NCBI GenBank assembly: GCA_013299045.1
Contig: JAAFJX010000002.1
Span: 1 to 64,000 of the forward strand
Source of the DNA: Cytophagales bacterium
Lineage (GTDB): Bacteria > Bacteroidota > Bacteroidia > Cytophagales > Bernardetiaceae
Direction of reading: 5' to 3'
DNA length: 64,000 bases
Position 1 is the first letter of the stretch. Each line of letters starts with the position of its first letter. Positions 24,375 through 34,217 of this stretch are shown here, piece by piece. Position numbers and translations under genes: made by a program. The notes under the pieces are model-generated. The model saw nothing but the letters and a program-made list of their open reading frames with translations, searched no databases and was not told where the DNA came from.

Positions 24375-27176
24375 ATGAATAAATTTTCAAAAAGCTGCTT
24401 TTTTATATTTTGCTTGGCCTTTTTGAGCTACCCGCTCGCCGCACAAGTATTCTTGAACGGCCTGCCAAACGACGGTAAAGCACGAACACTCCAAAGTAAC
24501 CGCGATGCCTTTAATGCCTGGGCACAAACCCAAGACCTTAAAAAAGTAAAAGGCTGGAAGCGCTACAAACGCTGGGAGTGGTATAACAGCACACGTACCC
24601 AGGAGGACGGAACTGCCCCAATTTTCCGTACCTATGCAGACGCACTACAAGAAGTTTATAATCAGAAACAGCAAAGCAAAGGTGCGCGTCTGCAAGCCAA
24701 CGAATGGTCGCCTGTGGGGCCGCAAGAGTTTCCTACATCGCCAGACCCTACGTCAGGGCACGGCTTAGGTCGCATCAACTGTGTGGCCTTTCACCCCACA
24801 GACCCCAATACACTTTGGATAGGTGCGTCTAACGGTGGTGTTTGGAAAACTACCAATAATGGAGCTAGCTGGACTCCCCTCACAGACGATATGCCTATGA
24901 TGCGTGTGAGCCACATTGCTGTAGACCCCAAAAACCCAGATAATATCTACATAGCTACTGGGGACTATGGTTACTTGAGCTTTGGTGTGGTTGAAATTGG
25001 TCGTTACAGCAACTTTGGGCTGGGTATTTACAAAACCACTGACGGCGGTAAAAATTGGAAAGCAACTGGCCTTAGCCGTAAATTACTAGACTTTGATGGC
25101 TCTTTGTTCTGTAAAGTATTGATTCACCCCGAAAACAGCAACACCATTTTAGCTGCTGGTGTATCGGGCGTATGGATTTCGGAAGATGCTGGAGATAACT
25201 GGACACGCACCGAAGGCAAAGACCTTAACATCATTTGGGACGTAAAAAGCGACCCCGAAAATGGTAAAATTCTATATGCTTCTACTGGTTATATCCGTAA
25301 CGACCGCATAGGTAAAGCCGCTATCCACAAAAGTACTGATTTTGGCAAAACATGGGAAAAGTTAAAATCTGGTATTCCTGAAACAGGCGCAGCGCAGCGG
25401 ATTGAACTGGCCGTTGCGCCTTCCGACCCTAACTACGTTTATGCTTTGGCTTGCGACTTGAACGAAGGCACTTGGGGCGTTTTTCAAAGCGTTGATGCAG
25501 GCAAAACATGGAAGCAACAGCTAGATACCACAGGCGTAAACTTGCTCGGCTGGCTCAATGGTAACAGAGAACTCGGTGATGCTTTTGGGCAAGGTACTTA
25601 CGACTTGGCACTTGTGGTGGACGCTAAAGACAAAAACAAAATCATTACGGGTGGGGTCAATGCCTGGGGGTCGCTGGACGGCGGCAAAACTTGGGACATT
25701 GTATCCTTCTGGATTATGGCCTTCGGCAAAAGTTTACACGCAGACCAACACCTCTTTACTTACAACCCTCTCAACAAACAATACTATATGTGTAATGATG
25801 GTGGTATTTTCACAACGGACGACATCAAACTCGGTTCTATTGCAAGAGCCACGGCCTGTGTAAACATTGTAACGGGCGAGATAAGAACAGGTTGTTATGA
25901 ATTGCCCACTAAATGGACAAACATAACTGGTGGTTTGGCTATTACCGAACTCTACCGCATTGGCCTGAGCCGCGATAATGCAGGACACGTGGCTGGTGGT
26001 GCACAAGACAATGGCACTTACTATACCGATGGCAAAAAGTGGATTAGCGCCTTTGGTGGCGACGGCATGGAGGCCATGATTCACCACAGTACGCCAAGTA
26101 CTTTCTACGCTACCAATTATAGTGGTGCACTCTCCAAGACCACCAATGGCGGCAAAACATGGAAAAGCGAGCTAGAGAAACCCATGACAGATGCGGGCGA
26201 GCAAGGCCAATGGGTTACCGCTTACGAAATGCACCCACAGAACCCCAGTATCCTCTACGGAGGTTTTAATAACCTTTGGCAGTCTACGGACGGAGGTAAA
26301 AAATGGAAGGCTATTTCGGATTTTAAAGACAAAAATGGAGGTATGGCACCAGGTATCTGGGACTTTGAGGTATGGAGCAAAAACCCAGACTACATCTATG
26401 TAGCGCAAGAATTTAACCCTTTTCGGGGCAGCCCTGCCGCTCTTTGGACTACTTTTAATGGCGGCACTAGCTGGATTGATGTTTCTCTTGGACTGCCCGT
26501 TAAGAGAGCTTACATCAACTACTTGGCCATAGACGACAGCGATAGCCTGCACGTTTGGGCAGTTTTTGGTGGCTATTCGGAAGGCAATAAGGTCTTTGAA
26601 ACCAAAGATGGCGGCACCACTTGGGAAAACATCTCTGCCAACTTGCCGAATATACCCATCAACACCATAGCACACCAGCCAAGAGGTGAGAAAGACTATG
26701 TTTATATTGGTACGGACATAGGTGTTTATTACCGTAGCAAAGAGGATAAAGAATGGACTTTCTTTAGCGAAAACCTGCCCAACGTCATTGTCAGTGAGTT
26801 GCACGTACACGCGGCTTCCAAAAAACTCTATGCCGCCACCTATGGGCGCGGTGTTTGGGTGGCCGATTTGCTCCCCGACTCTACCAAAATAGATACGCCT
26901 ACAGGTTTTGAGAATTATTTGGCCAATACTAAAATTAGCTTGTACCCCAACCCGAACAAAGGTGATTTCAAAATCACTATTGATGGACTTGCCGTTAAGG
27001 AGTTGCAGATGGAGGTAGTGGACATAACTGGTCGTGTGTTGCATAGTGAATCTCTCAAAAATTTAAGCACTCATTTTTCTCGGAGCTTAGCGCTGCCAAT
27101 GCTACAAACAGGTGTTTACTTTTTACGCCTCTCCCACGCCCATTCAGTCCGAGCTATTAAGTTTGTTATTGAATAA
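24375..27176 (+). CDS. Secreted BNR/sortilin-like repeat protein with T9SS sorting domain
   Basis: A 933-aa exported protein. It opens with a signal peptide (MNKFSKSCFFIFCLAFLSYP, then LAAQ). It then has many Asp-box/VPS10-like beta-propeller repeats such as GVWKTTNNGASWTPL, GIYKTTDGGKNWKAT, ESTDGG-type turns and VFETKDGGTTWENIS. It ends with a type A C-terminal domain for type IX secretion (ISLYPNPNKGDFKITIDGL through TGVYFLRLS). Such propellers occur in sialidase-like and binding proteins, but no catalytic residues can be assigned. It should be secreted or displayed at the surface. Starts at 24330 (GTG) or 24351 are possible; 24375 opens directly on the signal. Confidence 0.85.
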   Translation: MNKFSKSCFFIFCLAFLSYPLAAQVFLNGLPNDGKARTLQSNRDAFNAWAQTQDLKKVKGWKRYKRWEWYNSTRTQEDGTAPIFRTYADALQEVYNQKQQSKGARLQANEWSPVGPQEFPTSPDPTSGHGLGRINCVAFHPTDPNTLWIGASNGGVWKTTNNGASWTPLTDDMPMMRVSHIAVDPKNPDNIYIATGDYGYLSFGVVEIGRYSNFGLGIYKTTDGGKNWKATGLSRKLLDFDGSLFCKVLIHPENSNTILAAGVSGVWISEDAGDNWTRTEGKDLNIIWDVKSDPENGKILYASTGYIRNDRIGKAAIHKSTDFGKTWEKLKSGIPETGAAQRIELAVAPSDPNYVYALACDLNEGTWGVFQSVDAGKTWKQQLDTTGVNLLGWLNGNRELGDAFGQGTYDLALVVDAKDKNKIITGGVNAWGSLDGGKTWDIVSFWIMAFGKSLHADQHLFTYNPLNKQYYMCNDGGIFTTDDIKLGSIARATACVNIVTGEIRTGCYELPTKWTNITGGLAITELYRIGLSRDNAGHVAGGAQDNGTYYTDGKKWISAFGGDGMEAMIHHSTPSTFYATNYSGALSKTTNGGKTWKSELEKPMTDAGEQGQWVTAYEMHPQNPSILYGGFNNLWQSTDGGKKWKAISDFKDKNGGMAPGIWDFEVWSKNPDYIYVAQEFNPFRGSPAALWTTFNGGTSWIDVSLGLPVKRAYINYLAIDDSDSLHVWAVFGGYSEGNKVFETKDGGTTWENISANLPNIPINTIAHQPRGEKDYVYIGTDIGVYYRSKEDKEWTFFSENLPNVIVSELHVHAASKKLYAATYGRGVWVADLLPDSTKIDTPTGFENYLANTKISLYPNPNKGDFKITIDGLAVKELQMEVVDITGRVLHSESLKNLSTHFSRSLALPMLQTGVYFLRLSHAHSVRAIKFVIE

Positions 27177-27198
27177 CCTCTTGGAAATTTATTTTTTA

Positions 27199-27239
27199 AA
27201 AACGCCTTGTAAATCCTATTTTATGAGGCGTTTCTTTTT
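27199..27239 (+). terminator. Intrinsic terminator after the T9SS cargo gene
   Basis: AAACGCCT pairs with AGGCGTTT around an 18-base loop and is followed by CTTTTTA. Confidence 0.7.
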
Positions 27240-27359
27240 ATAGATAAGGCTATTCACTTTTTTTTTAGACAAATCTGTATAAAAAAGTACACTTTGTATT
27301 TGGATTTTTATAATTTTACGCCTACAAAGCAGTTTTTAAGGGCATATTAATCTTACGTC

Positions 27360-27881
27360 ATGGATATTAACGAATACATAGAAGTCAGATTCAAAAATCA
27401 ACGTGAGTTCTATAGTAATGGGGCACGTACCAACAAAAGCATTTCACTTTTTTATCAACGCAGCATCATCATGCTAGGTGCAGCCATTCCGGTTACTGTG
27501 GCGCTTTTTGGGCTTATCCCTGGCTTTTTAGATGTGTCGGATTGTAAAACACAGAACTTACTGAACTCTATTTCTATTGTGCTTAGTGCTGTGTTTTCGG
27601 CCTGTATCACTGTCTTTGTGGCTTTAGACAAGCTCAATCAGCCCATGCAAAATTGGTACAACTACCGCAACATAGCAGAGCTTCTCAAAAAAGAAGAGTA
27701 TTATTTCCATTTTTCGGCTGGCCCTTATGCCAACATGAGCGATGAACAAAAAGCGCTCGCCTTTGTGGAAAGGATAGAGCAAACGGTCTCTTCGGACATT
27801 AACCGTTTCTTGCAGAGTTCTAATCAAAACCAGACTAACAACTCAAACGAGCCCAACACGCCACCCCTTGTTGTTGTTTAA
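27360..27881 (+). CDS. DUF4231 / SLATT-like membrane protein
   Basis: A 173-aa protein with a short N-terminal helix (MDINEYIEVRFKNQREFYSN), two transmembrane segments (about 33-53 and 67-85), and a cytosolic helix with YNYRNIAELLKKEEYYF and FVERIEQTVSSDINRF. This layout matches DUF4231, related to SLATT domains. SLATT proteins are predicted pore-forming effectors in some bacterial conflict systems. No partner enzyme is seen beside it, so a defence role is not supported here. Confidence 0.7.
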   Translation: MDINEYIEVRFKNQREFYSNGARTNKSISLFYQRSIIMLGAAIPVTVALFGLIPGFLDVSDCKTQNLLNSISIVLSAVFSACITVFVALDKLNQPMQNWYNYRNIAELLKKEEYYFHFSAGPYANMSDEQKALAFVERIEQTVSSDINRFLQSSNQNQTNNSNEPNTPPLVVV

Positions 27882-27956
27882 ACTAAAATCTGAACTTGGT
27901 TCAACACACACTCACAATAAACTAAATCTATTTAATCTCAAATCGATTATTGGCTC

Positions 27957-29807
27957 ATGCAAAAGAAAATCAATGCCTTATCTATTTTACTCTTGCTGTT
28001 TACCCAGCTTGTTTTTGCTCAAAACAAACTCAACTACCGTTTTTCGGTAAACCTTAAAAGCACACAGAACGACCGCCTCATGGTTAAGTTACAAGTAGAA
28101 AATTTGCAACAAAACGAGGTAACTTACTATATGCCTAAAATAGTACCAGGCACTTATAGTGTGTATGATTTTGGTCGCTTCGTATCGGATTTTAAAGCCT
28201 TTGACAAGGATAATAACTCCTTGAATGTTAAGCAAATTAATGCAAATGAATGGAAAATAAGTGATGCCACTAAGCTAGCCACTATTACTTATTGGGTAGA
28301 TGATACCTATGATTCTGACAAGGGTAACGTGGTTTTTGAACCCGCCGGAACCTCTATTGAGGCGGATAGGCTTTTTATTATGAACACGCATGGTTTTTTT
28401 GGCTATTTTGAAGGCATGAAGCAAAGTGCCTTTGAGCTATCTATTGAAAAACCTACTGGCTTCTATGGCTCCACCGCACTTGTACCAACCCTCACCACTG
28501 CCGACCGAGACGTTTATAAAACCAGTAGTTATAACGAACTCGTGGACTCACCCATGATGTACAACCTGCCCGACACAACGGTTCTCAAAATAGGTGGGGC
28601 AGACGTACTCATTTCGGTTTATAGCTTTGGCAAAAAAGACTTTTCTAAGGAAATAGGAAAGCAAATAAGAACAACTCTAGAAGCTCAAATGCGCTACATG
28701 GGTGGTAAATTGCCCGTACAAAAATATGCTTTTATTGTCTATTTATTTGGTGGAACATTGCGTTCTGGCTCCTATGGTGCATTAGAACACTCCTACTCTT
28801 CTTTTTACTGTTTGCCCAACATGGCACCCAAAGAGCTAGCCAAAACAGTTATAGATATTGCTGCCCATGAGTTCTTTCATATTATTACCCCTCTTACGCT
28901 GCATTCCGAGGAAATCCATTACTTTGACTTCAATGAGCCTAAAATGTCTAAGCACTTATGGCTTTACGAAGGTACAGTAGAATTTTTTGCTGGGCATATG
29001 CAGCTTTATGAAGGGCTTGTTTCGCTGCCTGCCTATTTGGAGACCATGCGCCAAAAAATTCAAACCTCGCGCTATCAATACAAAGACAATATTGCCTTTA
29101 CAGACCTCAGCGCACAGTGTCTTTCTAAGTACAAGAGCGAATATGGCAATGTTTATGAAAAAGGCGCACTTATTAGTATGTGTTTGGACATTAAGATAAG
29201 AGAACTTTCGGACGGTCAGAGGGGTTTGATGGATGTTATAAGGCAGCTTTCAGCTATTTATGGTGCAGATAGGCCATTCAAAGACGAGGAGCTTTTTGAT
29301 AAGTTCGCAGAATTGACTTATCCCGAAATTCGCACTTTTATTAATAAACACATTGACGGTAATCAACCTTTGCCTTTCAAAGAAGTTTTCAATGCTGTTG
29401 GTATTGACTATGCAGATGTTTATGTACAAAAAGATGTTCTGGGCGGTGTCATTCTCGCACCCGACGAAGAGATGAAAAATATTGTCGTCTCTAGTACATG
29501 GAAGCTCAACGACATGGGGATAGAAATGCAATACCTGCGCGATGACATCATTCTGGCTGTCAATAAAATGCCTGTAACTCCCAACAATTTGAATACGGTC
29601 ATTGAAGCCATGAACAATAGTTTGAAAGAGGGCGACAAAGTGAGTGTTAAAATATTAAGGGAAGAAAATGGTAAAATGAAAAAGATGACTCTCAAAGGCA
29701 AAGTGAAGGTGGGCGAACTCAAAACCTCGTTTTATATGATGCCACAAGACAAACCTAGTGCTCAACAACTCAAAATTCGCCAGGCTTGGATGAGCAGGCC
29801 ACAATAA
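27957..29807 (+). CDS. M61-family (glycyl aminopeptidase-like) metallopeptidase with PDZ domain
   Basis: Exported peptidase of 616 aa. The signal peptide is MQKKINALSILLLLFTQLVF. An N-terminal beta domain is followed by the zinc site HEFFH (His304, Glu305, His308) in DIAAHEFFHIITPLTLHSEE, and then LWLYEGTVEFFAGHM supplies the third ligand. A PDZ-like C terminus (GGVILAPDEE, LRDDIILAVNKMPV) completes the family layout. Expected in the periplasm. It is preceded by the DUF4231 gene with a 75-base gap. Confidence 0.9.
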   Translation: MQKKINALSILLLLFTQLVFAQNKLNYRFSVNLKSTQNDRLMVKLQVENLQQNEVTYYMPKIVPGTYSVYDFGRFVSDFKAFDKDNNSLNVKQINANEWKISDATKLATITYWVDDTYDSDKGNVVFEPAGTSIEADRLFIMNTHGFFGYFEGMKQSAFELSIEKPTGFYGSTALVPTLTTADRDVYKTSSYNELVDSPMMYNLPDTTVLKIGGADVLISVYSFGKKDFSKEIGKQIRTTLEAQMRYMGGKLPVQKYAFIVYLFGGTLRSGSYGALEHSYSSFYCLPNMAPKELAKTVIDIAAHEFFHIITPLTLHSEEIHYFDFNEPKMSKHLWLYEGTVEFFAGHMQLYEGLVSLPAYLETMRQKIQTSRYQYKDNIAFTDLSAQCLSKYKSEYGNVYEKGALISMCLDIKIRELSDGQRGLMDVIRQLSAIYGADRPFKDEELFDKFAELTYPEIRTFINKHIDGNQPLPFKEVFNAVGIDYADVYVQKDVLGGVILAPDEEMKNIVVSSTWKLNDMGIEMQYLRDDIILAVNKMPVTPNNLNTVIEAMNNSLKEGDKVSVKILREENGKMKKMTLKGKVKVGELKTSFYMMPQDKPSAQQLKIRQAWMSRPQ

Positions 29808-30305
29808 AATTAAGCAGTTTTGTTTCGTTGCGCTCGCCTTGGATTTATAGCTCAATATCTTGGTCTTATAGCCGTCATTAACAGCAACCAATGCGGGCGC
29901 AGTTTTTTCTATACAAGAAGTAATCAATATGGCTGTCAGTGCATCTTAGTTTTTAGAGAACCAGTATCCTAATCTGTTTTTAACTGCTTATATTCACAAA
30001 ATAGAAAAAAAAATAAAAAATATATGTTCACAATAGCAGACTGAAAAGATAATCTACTAACTTTGCGCCAAAATAGTGTTTTGGGGTGGCTCTGCTTTCT
30101 GCAAAAATGCTTCGTTGAAGAGGGTTTTTTGGGCAACAAATAAATTTGTAAAAATTTATTTTGCTGATAATCAAGCCTACTGCGCATTTTGGCATGAAGT
30201 TTTGTCAAATAAATTTGGCAAAACACTTTTTTGATGTATTTTTGCCGATAAAGCAGAACAACTTAACCTAAATTGCATCATTTAAATTTAATAATTGAAA
30301 CACCT
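29808..30305. other. Intergenic with downstream promoter
   Basis: A 498-bp AT-rich spacer. The only frame of note (29969-30226, minus) has no protein-like features. The useful element is the promoter at 30215-30244. Confidence 0.55.
30215..30244 (+). promoter_or_regulatory. Promoter of the PD40-OmpA gene
   Basis: TTG (30215-30217), exactly 19 bases, TATTTTTG (30237-30244): a textbook Bacteroidota promoter. Predicted start near 30251, leader about 55 bases. Confidence 0.8.
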
Positions 30306-32300
30306 ATGAGAAAATCTTTCAGTTACGTAAGCCTTTTGCTTGCCCTCTTCCTTTTCGGAAGCCAAGGGTTGCAAGCTCAGGATGCGAGCTCCACGTCATC
30401 CAACGACAAGGGCAAAGGGGCTGAAGGCAGCAAGTGGGAACAGCGCATGGATCCCAAACGTTACAGAATGGATCCTATCATTAACACGCTGCTGTATGAT
30501 GAGTATGCTCCTGCTATAAGCACGGACGGCAAAACGCTCATTTTCCAAACCAATGCCCGCGACGGTAAAAAATGGAACAGCTACCGCCTCTACCAAGTTA
30601 AAAAATTAGACGGCGGCAAGTGGAGCAAGCCTGAGCCTATCAGCTCCATCAATGGTAAAGCTGGTGACACTGCCGTAGTAGCTGGCCCTTGGTTTAGCTA
30701 TGACAGCAAAATGTTATTGTTCTCTGGCAACTTTGACGACAGCAAAGGTAGCATGGACATTTACTACTCTACCCGTGAAAGCGAAGATGGTGAGTGGAGC
30801 GAGCCTAAGAACATTGAAGGCGCTGTCAATACAAGCGACTACGAAGCCTTCCCTTCTATTTCTGCTGACGGCCAACGTCTCTACTTCATGCGTCGTAAGG
30901 CTGCTTCAGAAGGTGAAGGCGATGCTGCTGCAACCGAAACTACTACTGAAGGCGGTGAAAAGAAAGGTTCTTCTGACAAGGCTGGCCGTGTTTTCTGCTA
31001 CAAAATGATGGTAAGCAAGAAGCAATTAGATGGCACGTGGAGTGCTGCCGAAGAGCTTCCAGACCCAATTAACAAAGATTGTGATAAAGGTGGTCGTGTT
31101 CTTTCGGACGGCGAAACTTATTACTTCTCTTCAATGCGTACAGGTGCCAAAAGTAACGTTCGTGTTGATGCACGTGATTTTGATATGTTCATGTCCCGCT
31201 TGGAAGATGGCGGCACGAAGTGGTCTGACCCTAAACCTGCCGACTTTGCTAACCATTTGTCTTCTGACCTTTATCCTTGTATTCCGCCACAAGACGGCCC
31301 TACAACTATCATGTACTTCAACGCTGACTTGAACGCTTCACATGATATTCTCTGGACGCTTGTGCCACCAGATTTTGCCCCTAAGAAAGTATTGAACGTT
31401 CGTGGTATTGTTCTGGATTCTTTGGAATACATTAAAGGCAAAGAAGTTCCTGTGGCTGTTACGTTGCAACTTACTAACGAAACGCGTCCGCCTTTGAGCT
31501 ATGATTTCAAGAACGACGAAAAAACTGGTAAATTCTCGACTGTTATTACAGAAGGTAACAAATATAAAGTTTACATAGAGCATCCAGATTACCTCCCATA
31601 CACATTCTATTGGGATTATACTTCTGAAGAAACCCTTACAAATGCTTTCCAACGCTGCTTACTTGTTAAGAAAGGTTGCGACGTGAACATCACCACTATT
31701 GATGGTGTAACGGAAGCCATTGTTGATGCACAAGTTACTGTTAAAGGTGCAGACAACACAAGTGTTGAATTAGAGAAGAAAGGTGCTGGCAAATTCTATG
31801 CACGCATCAATCCTGGTCAGGTTTATAACGTTGTAGCTACGGCTGAGCGTTATGAAGAAGCTACTGATACCATTGACCTCGTGAATGCGAAGCATGGCGA
31901 CAAGCGCGACAAAATCGTGAAGCTCTATGACATCACTAACCTTTGCGCATTTGATAACTTAAACTTCAACACAGCTAAGTGGGACCTCCTCCCAGCTTCT
32001 AAAGCAACGTTGGATAAAGTTTACAAGTTCTTAACTGATTACAAAATGGTTCACATGACCATTGAAGCACACACTGACTACCGTGGTAGCGATGCTTACA
32101 ACAACAACCTTTCTAATAACCGTGCTAAATCTGCCTATGATTATCTCATAGCTAAGGGCATTCCTACAGAAAGATTGGCTTCTATGGGCTATGGCGAAAC
32201 TCGCCCTACTGTTCCGAACGAAGTAAATAGCAAAGCAAATGCAGCTAACATGGCACTCAACCGTCGTGTAGAGTTCAAGTGCAAAATCATGGGCAAATAG
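30306..32300 (+). CDS. PD40-repeat and OmpA-domain outer-membrane-associated protein
   Basis: A 664-aa exported protein. The signal peptide is MRKSFSYVSLLLALFLFGSQ. It then has WD40-like PD40 repeats (DEYAPAISTDGKTLIFQTN, YEAFPSISADGQRLYFMRR, KGGRVLSDGETYYFSSMR), a carboxypeptidase-regulatory-like beta domain (about 430-540), and a C-terminal OmpA domain. The OmpA part has LNFNTAKWDLLPASKATLD, TIEAHTDYRGSDAYNNNLS and LNRRVEFKC. Such proteins link envelope complexes to peptidoglycan; related architectures (PorE-like) serve the type IX system, but that role is inference. Codon use is highly regular, suggesting strong expression. ATG 30306 is chosen for the signal. Confidence 0.88.
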   Translation: MRKSFSYVSLLLALFLFGSQGLQAQDASSTSSNDKGKGAEGSKWEQRMDPKRYRMDPIINTLLYDEYAPAISTDGKTLIFQTNARDGKKWNSYRLYQVKKLDGGKWSKPEPISSINGKAGDTAVVAGPWFSYDSKMLLFSGNFDDSKGSMDIYYSTRESEDGEWSEPKNIEGAVNTSDYEAFPSISADGQRLYFMRRKAASEGEGDAAATETTTEGGEKKGSSDKAGRVFCYKMMVSKKQLDGTWSAAEELPDPINKDCDKGGRVLSDGETYYFSSMRTGAKSNVRVDARDFDMFMSRLEDGGTKWSDPKPADFANHLSSDLYPCIPPQDGPTTIMYFNADLNASHDILWTLVPPDFAPKKVLNVRGIVLDSLEYIKGKEVPVAVTLQLTNETRPPLSYDFKNDEKTGKFSTVITEGNKYKVYIEHPDYLPYTFYWDYTSEETLTNAFQRCLLVKKGCDVNITTIDGVTEAIVDAQVTVKGADNTSVELEKKGAGKFYARINPGQVYNVVATAERYEEATDTIDLVNAKHGDKRDKIVKLYDITNLCAFDNLNFNTAKWDLLPASKATLDKVYKFLTDYKMVHMTIEAHTDYRGSDAYNNNLSNNRAKSAYDYLIAKGIPTERLASMGYGETRPTVPNEVNSKANAANMALNRRVEFKCKIMGK

Positions 32301-32341
32301 TAAAATCGGCTAAGGTCTGTTTTAATAATTGCTATGTAATC

Positions 32342-32378
32342 GAAGGTCGCTCCCCAAAAGCGGCCTTCCATTTTTTTT
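32342..32378 (+). terminator. Intrinsic terminator after the PD40-OmpA gene
   Basis: GAAGGTCGCT pairs with AGCGGCCTTC (one G-T pair) around a 7-base loop, followed by eight T. Confidence 0.85.
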
Positions 32379-32468
32379 ATACCTACCTCATTTGTTGATT
32401 CAAATCAAGATTCATAAAAGGTGAAAGCTCTATTTTTGTACTCAAGTACCACTAAATAGCTAGATACC

Positions 32469-33017
32469 ATGACACAAAACTCGTTTCTGCAAAGTCAGAA
32501 GAATGAATTAGACAAATTGTACAACATTTTTACCGCTATGCGGAAGAATGTATCTGAGCAAGTATTGAATAAAAAAACCAATGCGGACAAATGGAGTGCC
32601 CTTGAGTGTATGCAGCACCTCATTCTTTATGGCAATTATTACATAAAAGTCATTGAAAAAGCCATACAGAGAACAGAAAATCCATCAAAGCATAACTTTG
32701 AGCATTCTTGGCTTGGCAAAAAGTCAGTAGAAAGTGTAAGTCCAGACAATCCCAAAAAGATTAAGACGTTTAAGCACATGAATCCACACATTGCTAGCCA
32801 GAGCCATTTGGATAAAGATAGTATTTTTGAACGCCTTTTGGAGCAAATAGCCACCTTATCCAGTGCCTGTACTAATGCACAACGTGTTGATATAGAGCGT
32901 AAAAAAGTGCCATTAGAGTTTTTTAAATTGCTAAATATTAGCATCGGCGATGCAATTGCATTTCATACGGCACACCTGCAAAGGCATTTGATACAAATAG
33001 AAACAGCCATTCGTTAG
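32469..33017 (+). CDS. DinB-family protein
   Basis: A 182-aa helical-bundle protein of the DinB/YfiT-like superfamily. The N-terminal helix LDKLYNIFTAMRKNVSEQVL is followed by KWSALECMQHLILYGNYYI with a metal-site His, and by IGDAIAFHTAHLQRHLIQIE with the other two histidines. Members are metal-dependent thiol transferases or of unknown function. The stop overlaps the convergent permease gene by 4 bases. Confidence 0.82.
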   Translation: MTQNSFLQSQKNELDKLYNIFTAMRKNVSEQVLNKKTNADKWSALECMQHLILYGNYYIKVIEKAIQRTENPSKHNFEHSWLGKKSVESVSPDNPKKIKTFKHMNPHIASQSHLDKDSIFERLLEQIATLSSACTNAQRVDIERKKVPLEFFKLLNISIGDAIAFHTAHLQRHLIQIETAIR

Positions 33018-34201
33018 TGAACTCCTTTATCATAAACCATTCTGTAATAAAGGATAGTGGCTGAATAAAGGGCAGCAGGTAAACACAGGCTTATACCTAA
33101 GAGCCATATATAGGCTTCAAAGGAATAAAAAGTCCATTTAGGCCAGAAAAAGAAATAGGTTTCTTCTAAAAAAATAAGTAGCCAATATTCTGCTAAGTGC
33201 CCAATAAGCAAGCCTAGGGTGCTGCCGAATAGGCCAAGCCCAATGAACTCCAAAATGATGAGCATGAGTGTTTGCCAAAGACTCATGCCTAATTGCCTGA
33301 GCGTTTGCCATTCATGCAAGCGGTTCATCTGTACGCCATAAAGCCCAAAAAAAATACCCAAAAACGCCAGAAATAGAATAGCAGCTCCTAGTTTTTCTAA
33401 AAGTTCTTGCCCTAAGCCCAGAGCCCTGCTTAGCTCTGTAAGCTCCTGAGCGGGGGACGCTGCTTGTAAATCTGCCTGCTTGTTCACAATTTTAGGCAGA
33501 TTAAGTGCGCCAAGCGGAGTCTTGGTTTTGATGAGCAGAGCCGTATAAGCGTTGCTGCTATCCTTGCCGTGGTGTAAATCCCAGATGCTCTCTGGTGGCG
33601 TAAAGGCGAGACCGTCAAGAACCGTCCCGGTGGGTTTTAATATGCCTACAAGCCTAAAGCTGTGGTGGCCTTCATGGGCTTCATCACCAGCCAGACCGTG
33701 TGCGCTCACCAGTTCTTGACCTAGCCGCCAACCCATTTTGGCAGCCACACCTGCCCCAACAACCAGCTCCATACTTTCCTGAAAGATGCGTCCTTGCTCT
33801 ATTTCTGCACTGTAGAGCAAAAAATAAGCCGTGTTTGTACCAATAAGCCTTGCGCCCTCTATGTTGTCGCCGTAAAGCAGAGGGATAACTTGCTTAATAT
33901 AGGGGTGCTTGCTCAGCGTTTTGAAAGCGCGCTCCGAGATATTGCCTGTGGGCTCATCTAACTGAAAAACCGCCGATAAGACCAGTTGCAAGGGGCTTCC
34001 TTTTGCGCCAACTACCAAGGTGATGCCCTTACCATTGCGCAAAACAGCTTGTTCTATATGATTGAAAACCAAATAACTAAAGACAAGCACAGCAATACCA
34101 AAGGCCACCAGGCATACGCTCAGCAAAGTGGTTCGGAGATTGTGCCACAGGTTTTTTAAACTTAGAGGCACAGCTAATAAGACAAAACTAAAAAAAGCCA
34201 C
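33014..34201 (-). CDS. FtsX-type ABC transporter permease
   Basis: A 395-aa inner-membrane protein with an N-terminal membrane segment (TTLLSVCLVAFGIAVLVFSY), a large MacB-like periplasmic domain (about 45-260), and three C-terminal membrane segments, ending in the FtsX-family fold (LHEWQTLRQLGMSLWQTLML). The periplasmic domain contains a His-rich patch, AHGLAGDEAHEGHHSF, and GILKPTGTVLDGLAF, similar to permeases found near zinc-linked genes; a metal link is only a suggestion. No ATPase or membrane-fusion gene is adjacent. Confidence 0.8.
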   Translation of the reverse strand: MAFFSFVLLAVPLSLKNLWHNLRTTLLSVCLVAFGIAVLVFSYLVFNHIEQAVLRNGKGITLVVGAKGSPLQLVLSAVFQLDEPTGNISERAFKTLSKHPYIKQVIPLLYGDNIEGARLIGTNTAYFLLYSAEIEQGRIFQESMELVVGAGVAAKMGWRLGQELVSAHGLAGDEAHEGHHSFRLVGILKPTGTVLDGLAFTPPESIWDLHHGKDSSNAYTALLIKTKTPLGALNLPKIVNKQADLQAASPAQELTELSRALGLGQELLEKLGAAILFLAFLGIFFGLYGVQMNRLHEWQTLRQLGMSLWQTLMLIILEFIGLGLFGSTLGLLIGHLAEYWLLIFLEETYFFFWPKWTFYSFEAYIWLLGISLCLPAALYSATILYYRMVYDKGVH

Positions 34202-34217
34202 GGCAAGCTGTTATGTT

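Noticed and set aside
27360-27881. Defence system built on the SLATT-like protein
   Set aside because: No nucleotide-cyclase, reverse transcriptase or other partner gene is adjacent; the M61 peptidase next to it is a housekeeping-type exported enzyme.
29969-30226. 85-codon minus-strand frame
   Set aside because: It overlaps the plus-strand promoter of the PD40-OmpA gene and has no conserved features.
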